Positions 1 to 12,500 of a DNA stretch of 64,000 nucleotides are shown one piece after another. A program made the position numbers and the translations under genes. Origin of the DNA: Cristatella mucedo (taxonomy: Eukaryota > Bryozoa > Phylactolaemata > Cristatellidae); assembly GCA_009760855.2 (NCBI GenBank), contig WPIO01000022.1:961501-1025500 (forward strand). Reading direction: 5' to 3'. A model generated the notes under the pieces. It saw nothing but the letters and a program-made list of their open reading frames with translations. It was not told the origin of the DNA and did no database searches. How positions within the stretch are numbered: position 1 is the stretch's first letter; the number at the start of each line of letters is the position of its first letter.

Positions 1-1388
1 CTGCTTTATCACTTGCTATGGATGAGTCGTGCGACATAAAAGACACGGCACAAGTTACCCTTTTCGTCAGGTAAATGTCGTCCCAAAGTCCAAAAGAAGA
101 ACTGCTAGGATTGCTGCCGCTTTCAGGGCAAACTCGTGGAGAAGATATAGCAAATGCTGTGCAAAAATGCCTGGAAGACTATGAAATCGATAAAAATAAA
201 ATCGTTTCCATAGCAACTGATGGAGCCAGAAGTATGACAGGAATACATAAAGGGGTAACAACGATTCTTTGGCAAAAAATAAACCACAAAATGTCAACGT
301 TTCACTGCATAATTCATCAAAAGGCGCTTTGTGCCCAAACATTTCCGACCGAAATGGTTGAGGTCATGAACTTGGTTATTAAGATCATTAACAGCATTTT
401 GGCAAAAGCACTCTACCATCGCCAGTTTACGGAATTTCTTGAAGAAATAGAAAGCTAGTATTCTGACCTACTTTTGCACAAAGTGCGATGGCTTTCCAGG
501 GGTAACGTATTGAAACGTTTTGCTTCTTGCTTGAGTGAAATAAAAACATTCTTCAATGAAAAAGGCATTGTCCATCCCGAATTGAAAGAAGACAGATGGC
601 TGCAAAAATTCAACTTCGCGGTGGATATCATAAAGAAACTAAATGAGCTAAATGTAAAACTGCAAGGAAAGGGAAACCCAGCCTATTCCTTGCTTGAAGA
701 AGTGGTTTGTTTCGAAAATAAGTTACTTCTTTTTGTTGAAGACGTGGAGAGCGGTAAATTACTTCATTTCGAAAATCTGAAGCAATATCGCGATGAAACC
801 AATGCAACTATTGACACGAATTACTTCAGCATTGCTATAAAACAAATGAAGGATGGGTTCGCTGAGAGATTTGAGCAATTCAAAACAAACGCAAGTACAC
901 TGGCGTTCATAGTAAATCCTCTCAACACAAGTACAAATGAGATCAACATTGAGCCATTTGGAATTGATGCTGGTTCGCTTCAAATGCAATTGCTGGATTT
1001 GAAAACCTAACATTTATGGAGTGGTAAGTTCACAGAACTCAAGAGCAAGTTAGAAGAGTTGGAGGTCCAGAAAAGCATGCACGTAACGCTGCACAAGTAG
1101 ACAGCTCTAAAAGAAATGCCGCGAGTTGAGGGACTAATATTTGACGCATGGAGTAGTCTTCCAGAATGCTACAGTGAGGTGAAGAAGTTGGCATTTGGAG
1201 TGCTGACGATCTTCGGGCCAACATATTCGTGCGAGCAAGCGTTCTCTTGCATGAATATAATACAAAGTAAAGTAAGGAGCCAACTAACAAATAAAAATCT
1301 AGAGGCGTGCTTGAAACTGAAAACAGCAAGTTATGAGCCAGATTTAACCAAACTTTCTAAAGGCATGCAAGGCCAATGCTCCCATTGA
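1..1388 (+). pseudogene. hAT-superfamily transposase relic, 5' truncated by window edge
   Basis: One reading frame runs from base 3 to 1388. It is interrupted only by four in-frame stops (72-74, 456-458, 1008-1010, 1098-1100), with no frameshift, and ends with TGA at 1386-1388. The N-terminal part has the catalytic-core pattern of ZBED/GTF2IRD2-type hAT transposases (LAMDES near the start, SIATDGARSMTG at about 210-245, then HCIIHQKAL). The middle has [14 protein letters not shown]. The C-terminus has the hAT dimerisation signature around CEQAFSCMNIIQSKVRSQL (1231-1290). Such proteins cut and paste their own element. The stops mean this copy cannot make a full protein. The element continues to the left, outside the window. 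Domestication is unlikely because the stops lie inside the core. Confidence 0.9.
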
Positions 1389-1697
1389 TGTAACTATTAT
1401 AAATATCTATTATTCAATAATTATAGTTATATTATTTGATTACTAATTTTATTATTCTAGCAGAGCTAGCTAAAATATTTTAATATGTTTTGTGCGAAAC
1501 ATTTGTATGTTTTTATATGAATAAATATTATTTCATATTTAAAGCTATTTATTTTAAATCAAAAATCAAATTTATGTACCTAATCCTAATCAAATACCAT
1601 AATATTGAAATAAAAATGTTAGTGGCTCTTTAAAAACTGGGAAATTTTGTAAATTGTAACTTTTGGCTCTTCCGTCTCAAAAGGTTGCCGACCCCTG
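1389..1697 (+). mobile_element. 3' untranslated part and terminal inverted repeat of the hAT element
   Basis: An AT-rich stretch follows the transposase and ends in GGTTGCCGACCCCTG (1683-1697). Its reverse complement, CAGGGGTCGGCAACC, is a typical hAT terminal inverted repeat. The next 8 bases (TCTAAGGC, 1698-1705) are the expected site of the target duplication. The matching left end is outside the window, so the duplication cannot be confirmed. Confidence 0.75.
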
Positions 1698-1768
1698 TCT
1701 AAGGCGACCCCTGTGAAAGGGTCATTCGATCTCTCAAAGGGTCGCGACCCACAGGCTGAGAACCGCTG
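1698..1768 (-). mobile_element. Terminus of a second hAT element (host of the first)
   Basis: Read on the minus strand this begins CAGCGGTTCTCAGCCTGTGG, then GGTCGCGACCC and ...CAGGGGTCGCC. This is the terminal sequence of another widespread hAT family with GGTCGCGACCC near its end. Only about 70 bp are left before the first hAT element interrupts it at 1697. Confidence 0.65.
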
Positions 1769-1867
1769 ATCTTGAGTAAGGTCATTTTGAAGCAGAATAT
1801 GCCGATTCTGTGCACGGACTACAGGCATACACTGGTGAAAACCATTCAGAAGGACCTGGCTTTCCAG

Positions 1868-1990
1868 TTACTCGGCGACACTAGGTTTGCACGTAGCAAT
1901 TAAATTAGCCGTACTGTCGCTCAATTTAGGAAACTCGGTTGCCATCCGAGTACTAATGTCAGCAGCACAAGCTGCAAAGGATTCGATAAA
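1868..1990 (-). mobile_element. LINE fragment, CR1/L2-like ORF2 segment
   Basis: The minus-strand translation contains MATEFPKLSDSTANLIATCK. This parallels the MEANFLKLNENKTNLLVMGK segment of the better preserved copy at 60.3-61.6 kb, which lies just after the reverse transcriptase core. It is a short truncated relic. Confidence 0.6.
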
Positions 1991-2057
1991 AGATAGATGA
2001 GATGCTCGGAGATAGTGGGGAATAAAAAAATGCGTGCAGTTGCTTATAATCAGCATC

Positions 2058-2197
2058 GAAATGAAAGCGTAGATAGTGAAATGAAAGCGTAGATAGTGAA
2101 ATGAAAGCGTAGATAGTGAAATGAAAGCGTAGATAGTGAAATGAAAGCGTAGATAGTGAAATGAAAGCGTAGATAGTGAAATGAAAGCGTAGATAGT
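2058..2197. repeat. Seven perfect tandem copies of a 20-bp unit
   Basis: The unit GAAATGAAAGCGTAGATAGT repeats seven times without a mismatch. A partial match precedes the array. The identity between copies points to recent expansion. The unit is not a multiple of three, so the ORFs crossing it are artefacts of the repeat. Confidence 0.97.
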
Positions 2198-3764
2198 GCT
2201 AGACGATTGCATCGGAAAGAGGGAGAGCATGATTTTTCAAAAGAAGTTAACTTGGAACAGATCCCTGGAGTATCCAATATGTCAGAAGTTCACCGAGCAC
2301 TGGCATTGACCGGATATCCACAGATGTGCCGGGGTCGCGATACTTTCGGGTAGCATTCAGTGGGAGAGTCAAAACCTCCTCGATCATGCCGAGAGGTATT
2401 CGCAGATGAAGAACGTATATTCTAGTATATTCTAGAGGTACGAAGCCAAATCTCTATTAAGCTGCTGCAGAAGGTGGCATGCCCGTGCATATTCACGAAT
2501 CAAAACAAGGTGAGTGCACTGTAGAAAACTACAGAGCAGCAGCCACCGAGTCTTTATAGTGCTTTTTTGTGAAAGAATCAAGATAGAGACAGTACGAGTA
2601 ACTGGTACTGTACTTGTATATGCAGTGTGTATATGTGTACAGGTGCATATACCTGTATGTGCATATACCATATGCATGTACCTCTGTCTGTGCACTCGAC
2701 TGCAAAAATATTTGAACTTGCGAGAGAACTGCCGAGACCCGTGCAGACCATAGGTATTTTGTATAAAGAAAAAGGTGTAAGTATGCGCACTAATTGGAAT
2801 ACGGAAAGAGAATATGTCTGCACATTTAAGGCGTATCTTTACACACTCAGCAAGAGGAGAAAACGGCGCATTTGCTTTATTAGCCGCGCGTTTAACCAGA
2901 AAGGGCGTACATGATGTCACACATTTTCCACGGCGGCTCCTGGGTTAAAGCCGTTTGCCACAAAACAGAGCATGTAGCGGGTGGTGCTGGTCCTTGCAGA
3001 CGCGTGACAAATGCTAGTGGAGTTGGCGTCTCGAAGAACAGCCAATGAGTCGTAGAAGCCGCACCAATACATGCAGGTAAGGCGAAGATTGCACAGAAGC
3101 AATAAAAAAATGCTCATGCCGAAATAAAAAGCTCGTGAACTTAGCGTAATGAATATATTCTAAAGTCACAAAGGTATACATGTGCATAACAGTATCCATT
3201 GCATACGACCACTCATTTGAAGTATACACTACCATTGAACTAACTGCTACTTTAGGTAAGTGCAAGTTCTCTTACAGGGCTATACGAATGAATTAAGCAT
3301 TTGCATATGTGTGGCATTTGACACTTTGTAAACTTTAGGTTATGGAATTTCTGGTCCTTCATTATTATAATTCAGGATTCGCTAATAATTTCAAGCATTT
3401 CCGTAATCTGACTAATTTCGCATGCTTAATCGTTGTACAATAATGTCTATGTGTTTTCATTATTCGTGCCAGAATATGCATATTTTCGATGCGGCTGCGC
3501 CTAGGAGCGGCCTTAAGAACAACAAGTAAGTATCTATCAAAAGAAAAGATCTCTAAATGCCACGGCTACCTACGACCATGGCCTTTAGAGCGCCACACTA
3601 GCTGACCGCTTACAATATACTAATTTAACTTTAAAAGAACTTTCATTCTATAATTTCGTGCACTTGTTTATAATATGCCGGATCAAAGATAATCACGAAT
3701 GCGTTTAAGCTGGGGAGAGAGAGAGAGAGAGAGAGGCAGGGCAACACAATTACATATGACGTTC
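2198..3764. other. No gene recognised
   Basis: No coherent coding signal is visible on either strand. There is a TG/CA-alternating stretch near 2615-2690 and a short (GA)n run at 3717-3735. Confidence 0.5.
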
Positions 3765-3890
3765 CCGCCACTTGCCGGCCGCCCTGGTTTGGCCCACTGG
3801 TAAGGAGCTTGCCTTTGGCGTGAGCCCTGAGGCACATGTGAGCCCTGAGGCACATGTGAAGCGCTTGGATAGAAATGAAGTTCTTTTAGG
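3765..3890 (+). mobile_element. tRNA-derived SINE (type A), with internal 18-bp duplication
   Basis: TTTGGCCCACTGGTAAGGAG resembles a tRNA A box. A degenerate B box and the family's 3' tail (GTGAAGCGCTTGGATAGAAA, then AGGGCGC) follow. Inside, an 18-bp unit TGAGCCCTGAGGCACATG is present twice in tandem (3821-3856). Other type A copies lie at 13.9, 15.6, 30.7, 30.9, 52.4, 59.6 and 62.7 kb. Confidence 0.7.
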
Positions 3891-4284
3891 GCGCAAAAAA
3901 GGTAAATATTTTTTCAATTGCACTTCCGGCTTTGTCATTGATAACTAGTGCTGCTAAGCTATTCCGGAAACAAAGGGGTATTTTTGGTTCAACAAGGACT
4001 TGTCTGTAGCACTTCAAAAGCAAGGCATACGCAATCGAAAGATTGCTCGGTTTCTTGCGACCAGCGTAGACCCCTAACGACTCAACCTGGCAGAGTGCAC
4101 TGGTCTTGCCAATCGATGCAGCCAAGGCCGTCTAAACATCTCGCCTTCCGATTGGGCCTGGAAAGAATGGTGACTTGAATTCGCAGCAGGGAGGCGAGAG
4201 CTTGACCCTTGATCTTTGACCCTCGCAGCTGGAATTCGCCACGATGCGAAAGCTAGACAATAAACAAGTCATATTCCGTTTTAG

Positions 4285-4385
4285 TTACCCAGGTGATGGG
4301 TTCGAGTCCTGCCGTAGGCGATCGTTTGTGCTCGCTGCAAGCGGTGGTGATAGCCGCCAAGGCTCTTCGGCCAATAAATACATGA
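4285..4385 (+). mobile_element. tRNA-derived SINE (type B) fragment
   Basis: GATGGGTTCGAGTCCTGCC is a B-box-like core, followed by GTAGGCGATCG and GGTGGTGATAGCCGCCAAGG. The same body occurs at 11.3, 17.6, 22.2 and 30.4 kb. The A-box half is degraded here. Confidence 0.6.
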
Positions 4386-4744
4386 AGCTACTAAATCAGC
4401 TAACCTATAGTTTTATTTTGTATGATGGGTGTAGTCGCCTTCAGTTTGGTGAAAATTCACCGGAAATCATCCGTTCAGGGGTGCGGCAATACTAGAGGCA
4501 GCCAGCATGGGCATGCGCATGCGTGTGGTGTGGCTCGGCCTGGAACTTCGGTGGATCTCCTTGACTCCTGGCTGAGCCCGCCCAGCGTGTGTACGGTGCA
4601 TAAGCGATGACATGGATGACATGAATATTCTCGGGTCCTTTGCCCGGCCTCGTGATTTCAGCTACCGAGGTCAATTCAGTTTAAGCATCCGTTCTCCGGT
4701 CGGGCTAAGTGGAGAGGGGGATATCAAGGTGACAGTGGAGAAGA

Positions 4745-5012
4745 CACACGGGCTGACTGACTGGAACTCGTTACCGACCGACATCACGAAATTCTGACTT
4801 AACATTTGAAAAGAAGCTAAAAACTCACCTGTTCCTCACAGCATTTGCTCCGTCCATGTGAATTATCCTTTGAATGCTTATGCATGTTCACATTGTGCAC
4901 GTTATCACTTATCAGTCGACATGCTTCTTTCTAGTATATGCAAAGTGCATAGAAAGATTTTCAGTTCTCTTAAGAAACAACCCATATTTTAATTATTATT
5001 GTTTTTATTACT
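4745..5012 (+). mobile_element. LINE 3' end fragment (CR1/L2-like)
   Basis: TGGAACTCGTTACCGACCGA, then AAGAAGCTAAAAACTCACCT, match the end of ORF2 (W-N-S-L-P, then KKLKTHL) of the local LINE family. The family's 3' untranslated region follows and ends near an ATT-rich stretch. Confidence 0.65.
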
Positions 5013-6402
5013 TTGATTGGAAAAGTGCCAGGCCGGTTAAGCTGCTTTCTATCATGCACGATCAGCTCTTCTTACTTTCCTTGTGAAATCTGAAAAGGTT
5101 TACCATGACCTCTGCAGAACCAAAGCAGTACCGAAGTGTTACTTCCTTTGATTCAATTTCACGAGGCCACGTCGGAGCGAAAGTCCGGGTGCCTCGCGGC
5201 AGTGAAACAAGTGCCAACTCTCAGCTCAGCTACCCAATCATAAATGATCGATCTTACTGTACAGAATTAGCAGTGTATTTGCTATTTCGTTATGAGGATC
5301 TGGTGCATCAGCTGAAAACTTAACTTACAAGCAGGAAAAATTCAAGCTTTTTTTGGATTGGTTCTGCATGTATGGCCAGTAAGCAGAGGAAAGGATAGCA
5401 GCTGGTCACTAAGAGCAATGAAAAGAATTGTTCCTCTATCCACGGAAATAGGCTCTGGCAGGAATTTTCTCTGCATTTTAAGACTTTGGCTTTATTTTCA
5501 ATGAACTTAACTAAATACTTCATTCGTGTGGAAATTCTCATTCTGAAATGCTTCAATTTATGGCTCTGCAATTACTGTACTCAAGCTGCCGCTTGAGTAC
5601 AGTAATAGCAGAGTTTCAGAGCTTCGTTCTTAGCCAAAAAGCTTTACACTGTCCAAATACTTTAACAGTTGAGTGTATAGGCCCTATATATATATATATA
5701 TATATATATTTCGCATGCCGATCTCAGCATGATTATTCGCTTTTGCATTTATTATACATTGCATGTGACTAACCCTTGGGTACTGATTCTATTGCAGTGA
5801 GTTGTTAAGCCTTTGGACGGAGATTAAGTTCGTGGAGTGCTATACAAACAGCCTTCTATTGTTATTATTGATATTAGATCAATAATGGGCATTCGTGTCA
5901 GTTGGCTACAAAGATAACGATTTGATTGCATGGTCTACACGCCGAAATAGACAGTTTTATTATTACACGCGAAAAAAGGCTCGGACCAACTTCGGGAAAT
6001 GCAAAGCGATAAGTAAAGCGCTCACACCCGTCGTCGGGGAATTAGAAAAATTACATCCTGCCGTGCACTGACAGCCGTGGATGCTTATGTATTGAGCAGA
6101 CCTGCCTAGATTGTCAAAAAATGGCAGAATAGTGCTGCACATACAGCATCTGGTGTGCTCAAGTGATCGTGGAAACGGCCATTATTTTGCACCAAGCATG
6201 TAGACATCCAGGCAAAAGACAAAGACACCAAGTCACATAACCAAAAACAATTCCCATCATGATCAGCCTTTTGGAAATACCGATACAGAAAAAACATTGT
6301 TTTCTGAGCATGTAATTGCCTGAAAAGCCTGGGCAGCTCATCATGAGTGCCTCTCCCGATGGGAAGTCCTCGCTCGTGAGGGGCACGGCAGAAAAATTAA
6401 GC
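5013..6402. other. Intergenic, downstream of ENKD1; no gene recognised
   Basis: The stretch contains a (TA)n run at 5685-5709 and a near-perfect hairpin at 5564-5613. A minus-strand AATAAA (complement at 5956-5961) lies about 440 bp past the ENKD1 stop and could be its polyadenylation signal. The small ORFs here do not look like protein. Confidence 0.45.
5564..5613. repeat. Short hairpin (16-bp perfect stem, extended by 6 bp)
   Basis: ATTACTGTACTCAAGC (5571-5586) and its exact reverse complement (5591-5606) flank a 4-base loop. Beyond one A-A mismatch the stem continues for six pairs (CTCTGC with GCAGAG). Confidence 0.9.
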
Positions 6403-6560
6403 TCAGTCAATTTTTATGAAGACCTTGGGCCGTGAGAACACCTTAATGGCTTCCTCCACCTCCGTGAGCTTTGCCTCAATTTCTTCTTTAGCTTTCTGAA
6501 GGCGTAGTGTATCACTGCAAATGGGCAATGCAGCGAGTCTTGTCTGCAGCTCACGGTGGG
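6403..6560 (-). CDS. ENKD1: ENKD1 exon 7 (C-terminal enkurin helix and stop)
   Basis: The acceptor GTTTCAG precedes THRELQTRLAALPICSDTLR and a charged coiled coil that ends EVEEAIKVFSRPKVFIKID and TGA. The F-S-R-P-K-V-F end is diagnostic for ENKD1. Confidence 0.95.
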
Positions 6561-9500
6561 CTGAAACGAGCAGACATACAAAGCATAAGTTCCTGCGTTA
6601 GCTTGCATTGTAGAGGCAAAGTCTGAATTTTGCTTCACTGTTGTCTGGATGTTGCCAGATGTTGTCTGGCTTTGGGAAGGGGTAGAGTTGAAGCCGAAAG
6701 CCAGCCAGCTTTCTAAAGAGAGCCTACAGCTTCACGTTCGACTGCTATTGCTACTGCTGCTTCGACAGCATAGCCAACACAGAAAAAGAGACCAGATCCA
6801 GGTGAACGGATAGAAGTACTTTGTATTTATCACAGGGTCTGATGCTGAGTGTGCAGCAAAATTGCAGGCTCATTAAAAAGTAGTTATGCACAAAAGGCTG
6901 TAATAACTGCAAGGTGGGTCACTGCAGAACTTACTGCCAGCACAAGCTGACACCAAGAGCAAGCAACCAACCCATTATGAGATGGCTGCAGAACTAAGGA
7001 GGACAAAGCTCACGCATGGCTAGATTCAGAAAGCAGCAATGTTTTAGGCTGCTTGTTGCTGCTACGTGGCACGTTGAAGACTAGCCTAGGGTGGCCTCTT
7101 CCAGAAGTTGCAAGCCACAAGCCTTTACTAGTGATGACACAAAAGAGGTTGGGATACAGTAGCCTATTGGAAAAAATTAGTGGCATACCCAGCATTATGC
7201 CATGGAAGTGGGCATCTTAACCCTCCCTCGATTAGATGGCTAATCATAAAAAGAGAGGGGCGTGGGCTAAAGAAGCATGTGGAGCATCAATTCACACGAC
7301 AGCTTTTCCACATGGCTCTTTCACCTGTGCTCTTTCGGCATGCTTACGAGGAGACGATACAAGAAACTATGCATCATGCAGAGTAGTATATCCTAGAATA
7401 CGGGTGCCAAGAAACTTCATGGGATTAGAATACCTAGCAGTAAAACGACGATCCAAAGGAGACAAGCAGATCAACGAACATCTCTTTCCTAATCCCCTTT
7501 AATGATGATCCCACAGCAAGGATGCATTGTGTCAACATGTAGCCCAGAGATAGTGTTATTAGGTGACTTGAGATAGCCCACAGTCTTGCCCCCAAAAAAT
7601 TCAATCCTCAGCAAGCTATGAGCCTGTGATGCATGCCACATCCAGAATGTGGCGACACTCGGGCTCCTGTATAGCCAAGAGTTACTGACAAGAATCATGA
7701 GTTTCTGAGTTCAAGAGTAACTGGTGGAATCAGCCGGCAGCTTCGTTGATGAGTGAGGTGTGAAGCAGGTGCAGTGGTTGGGCCACTTGGCAGATCAAAC
7801 CCAACTTATGGCACCACGTTAGCATCGGATCTGCTAGCAAAAATCTGGGTACTACAGAAACATACATATGAGAAATCGAAATAGCAAGATGAAGGGGTTA
7901 ATTTGCTAATCAAGCTCAGGCAAAAATGCACTTCATCGTTATATATAATTGGAGGACTGGCCGTGCAAAGGAGTATTTGGGATTTTTTCAAAATGGAATT
8001 CGAGGACCTTTAAAAGCAATGTATATAGAACAGCAAGAGTTGGTCGGTTCTGGTAGCAGACTACCGAAATTAAGGTACAGGATTCCTTTTAGGCTTGCAG
8101 TGCTTCCCTCAGTTACTAGACACCAGATCAGCCAAGTTCACTTTATCGGAAGTCACTACTGCTCATGCCGTAGTGGGGGCTAGGCTGGGGACCCAGCTGG
8201 TGTGCCCCACTGAGTCTGCCTGGCGGAAGGGACATGCCGCCTGATTGGTTGGTTCGGGCAAGGTCAAGAGTCTGCCCCTTAATGGTTTCAACTTTCTGAA
8301 CAAGTTCCTGACAGTGCTCCTTCCAAGGCTCGTAGAGAGTAGAGGACTGCTGCAGCAGACCAAGGATGCAGGCAAACTCAACCGAGAGAAGGGACACCAA
8401 GTTAGCCATTAGTACCGATTTCTACTGTGAACTGAGTGATGCCAATTTTGTTGCTCGCAGCAGACAGCTACTGAAAGCTGGCATTTAACTACGCAATAGA
8501 AACCAGCCATTCTCCGTACAGAAAGGACTAGTAAAAGCCTACATAACGACAGTGAGTGAGGCACTGCTTTTAGGCAAGACTCTTCATCTAAAAACGCTAG
8601 TGTGGTTCACATGCACGATGCTGCAGAAACCGCTTAGCATCTTCCAAAGCTTGTAACATGCCATTGCCTCCTTCGGGGCACTCGCCTTGAGGTTATTGCT
8701 AAACATCGGGGCCGTGATTGGCCTGATCCTTCGCAAGATGACATAATAGGGTTTACCGGCATCGCACTGCTGAGATTTTCCTGGTTTCACTATAGAAACT
8801 GCCACCAGCCGTCTATAGCTAATGCATAGCCAGGCTGATGGCAAAACCACATAGCAGGTCTCCTGCATGCTCGTGTGCAAACAACTCATGCACATGCCTG
8901 TAGACTACCAAGTAGATCCGTTCTGCACTTTAATTATACTTAATATGTTACCTAGTGGTGGGAGAATCTCTATGCAGGGACTCCCAAATTATAAATGGCA
9001 GGTCTTGGCTCCTGTGCATGGTGTGGGGAGGGAGTTCTGCCACTATTTCGTATGTGTGCATCTGCCTGCTAAGCCGGAAGTCCAAGTCACTCGGTCCGAA
9101 TATTCGCACAGCTAAGCAAGAACTTAATGCTTAGCAGTTCCTGTCGATCCATGAGCTATAATAATATTTGCATCGAGTCACCAAATCGAGGCACCCGTGC
9201 CCGAGCAAATGGCAGGATGTGACAGCTACTCCGTACTGAAACGAAAGTGGCAGCGTAAGCTGAGCAGGGAGCACAACTCACTCTTGTGAAGCATGTCAAG
9301 CGTCTGCTGTCGCTCTTCGGGAGGCATTGGCCGGTGGCCAGGCGGCATGTCGGGATCCGGCGTGTTCCGCACTCGCTCCTCCTTTTCATGCTCCCATTGC
9401 TCACGTCTCTTCTGCAGGCTACAACGAGGCACGGCAGCGCCGCCATCACACCGCTAGGCCGCCGACAGCGAGAGGAGGCCGCCGACACCTTCGTCGACCG

Positions 9501-12500
9501 ACTGCAGCCGAATCCCACGCAATCAATCGCGTGCTGGGCTGCTACGCTACGGTACGATCGATTTTGTGCCGTCCCGAAGTGAGAGAGCAGCAGGCGAGTA
9601 GCTCTGCAGCGCGCTCGAGCCAGACAGTGAGCGCAGCAGCGGTGCACGCAGCTCTGCCGCGCAGCTCGCTTCAGTGCCGCCGGCTCACGTACTAAGTGGG
9701 GACAGTGCCGAGCGTCGCCTTCTTCCAGTGCTCATACGAGGCCACCTTCTCGCGCTGCTGCTCCTCGAGCGCGGCAGCGCGAGGGGACCGGCGCAGCGCC
9801 GCCTGGGAGGCAGCGATGCCGTTGATCTTGACGAAGTCGGCATTCTCTCGAAGACGACATAGCTGCGCAGAGCATAGGGCACGAACAAACCTTCAGGGAC
9901 TGCTCAACGGCTAGCGATGGCAAACGATGGTGCCACAAAAGAAGCTGCACTCAGCTTACGTTATCGCATGAGCCGGCTCGCGAGAGGTTCAGCTTCTCTA
10001 CACCGCTCCTGGTGTCTGGCTCATCTGTCGTGTCGGCAACAGGAATGCCGGTGCGTGAGTGAGCCCTCAGGTAGCTGCTGCTAGCAGATCGTGGCCTAGG
10101 GGTATTAGCAGTTTCCTGCAAGAGATTTGCATTCTGTTAGGTCATAATAGCTCAGTTCTTTACAACAGACTTCTAGAAGGATTTCAGATGCTTTTGGGCA
10201 TCTCTAATTACAATACGTTAATTCCGGTAAAAACACCCTCGGTGTAAAGGCGAACCATTACTTGCATGAGCAGCTGAGCTGGTGATGATGCAACTGTCAC
10301 AACAAAGTACAACTAAGGATGTGGCAAAAGAGCTCCTATACCGAAATCCTATATCAGCAGACACGTTGGCAGCCTTTCGGCTTCAATAAATTGCCCTGGC
10401 TGTGAGAAGTCGAACACAGCATTGAGCTCAAGTAGATCGTGATGATCATGTCCGAGTCTACATCATAATTTTGTGTTTTAGCTCATGACAGCTAGGTGGA
10501 TTGGAATGCAGGTCGGCCATCTTACATGTGGACATAAAATACTTTTAGACCGGTCCGATGGCTCCGAAGCGAACAGCATTTTTTATCGGTCTGACATCAC
10601 TGGTCTATACAACTTGCTTGCTATTAATTGCTACAAGTGATAGGGATTTGACTGTCACCTTGTTGTGGGTTAAGGCACTCTAATATTGCCATTCAGCCTT
10701 GTAGAATTTCGTTCGGTCCACGAGAAATGCAAACTTCCATCATACTTGATTACCAACTGACAAAAGGTGCAGGGATTCGTATTTGTTCCCTAAGCGAATA
10801 GAATTTGGCCGCCCTATTCAACTGGAATTTGACAAACATGAGGTTTCGGAAGATCTAGAGAAAAAAGCATCTTGCAATGCAGCATTCCCTAATATATAAT
10901 ATCAAGATAGCTTCGCCATATGACTCCACAATGTCACAACTTGGTAATACCCACATGGTCTTAACGAATTTGTGGAGTTACAGACGGAGATACATTACAT
11001 CGTCCCATCTCCCCTCTGCACGTCAATGTAGCTAAACCACGTGCACGGCAAATGAATCGTTGAAGCATGTTACAGATAAACCATTTCACCACAAAAAACG
11101 TATTTTATTTCTAAATGTAGCAACTTGCTTCTTACATTTAATAAGCAGTGCTGGACCGAAAAATCTGCACACGCGTGCAATCAATGCATGTTTGAAACGT
11201 TGCAAATTAAAAAAGAATAAAATAAAACAAATACAAGCTGATTTAACAGCCTCTTTTGTATAGCGACATGAGAGCCATTACGGCTATCACCACTGCTTGA
11301 AAAGGATCGCCCACTGCAGGATTCGAAGCCACGACTTCGGGACCGCGGTCGTTAAAAGCAACTACCTTACCTAATGAGCCATCACGGCTCACCACAAAAT
11401 CAATGTCACTAAAATCCTACCGCAAGGTAGGATTTATATGAGCAAGCAATAAATATAAAAAAAATTGTGCATGCTGCCACTTTGGTTAACCTACTAGGTG
11501 CAAAAACGTGCACAATTAACTTGTTTGGCAGTTTCAGGTGGGTTCACTTAAGCAGTTTCGGTTTTCGAAGGATAGTTTTTGGTAGCACGATCAGAACATG
11601 CTGAAGCATGAATTTTTGGACGTGCCGAGGTATTCATCTAGACAAATGCATCTTAACGACTGCTTCTGGCGCTTTGTTGGGGAATTTTTCAGTTTTGAAA
11701 TGTCTGGGTTTTTGCATGCACAGACACGGGCCAGACCTGGTTCGAGACTATGCAAGACCAGCCAACTATGTCTCTTGATTAAAAAAGAGCTGTAAGGCCA
11801 AATAGAACTGCTTTAGAAATCTTGGCAAACGCCCGAGCCACCAAAACCACGGTGATGTGAATGCATAAAAAGTTTCCAGTGAAATTATGAGAAGGTAGCT
11901 TACATTTGACGAAGTGAAAGAGTCAGGACCTAGGAAATAATTTTAAATATTTTTTTAATTCCTGGTGCATCAGAAAAGGCTGACTTTTCCTTACCATCGT
12001 CGATTGCTTGTTTCTCTTATAAATTAAGCCAGTGGTAGTACGGGATACTAGGCGCAGCATCATTCCTGATCTTCATAAGAGGACCTTTAGTCTTACTTGG
12101 CAGTGCTCTGAAGGTACTACAAATAATATCCGTCGAGAATGGCGACTAAAGTCCGAAGCCATAGATTGCTCTAGTTACTGCAAAACAGGGTTATTGCACA
12201 TGTTTTTTGGACCCGGTTAGAAAACCAAGGTGGTGACATGCCCGATTTGGTACAAATATTGTAAACTCATGCCAATCCAATGCTCTGGTGAAACATACGG
12301 GCCAGCAGTTCACGAAAAACTGAAATATCCGGGGTTAAATCTTGATCCCCAGTGTTTTAATTTTTCTGGCTACCAACACTATAAAGGCTGTGCATGCCTT
12401 TAGTGAATTAAAATCGAAAGTGCACTCGGAAGCCAATAACTCGGACGTGGTACATTTTAAACTTTTACTGCACGACAAGCTGGCTAAATAGGATTTATTT

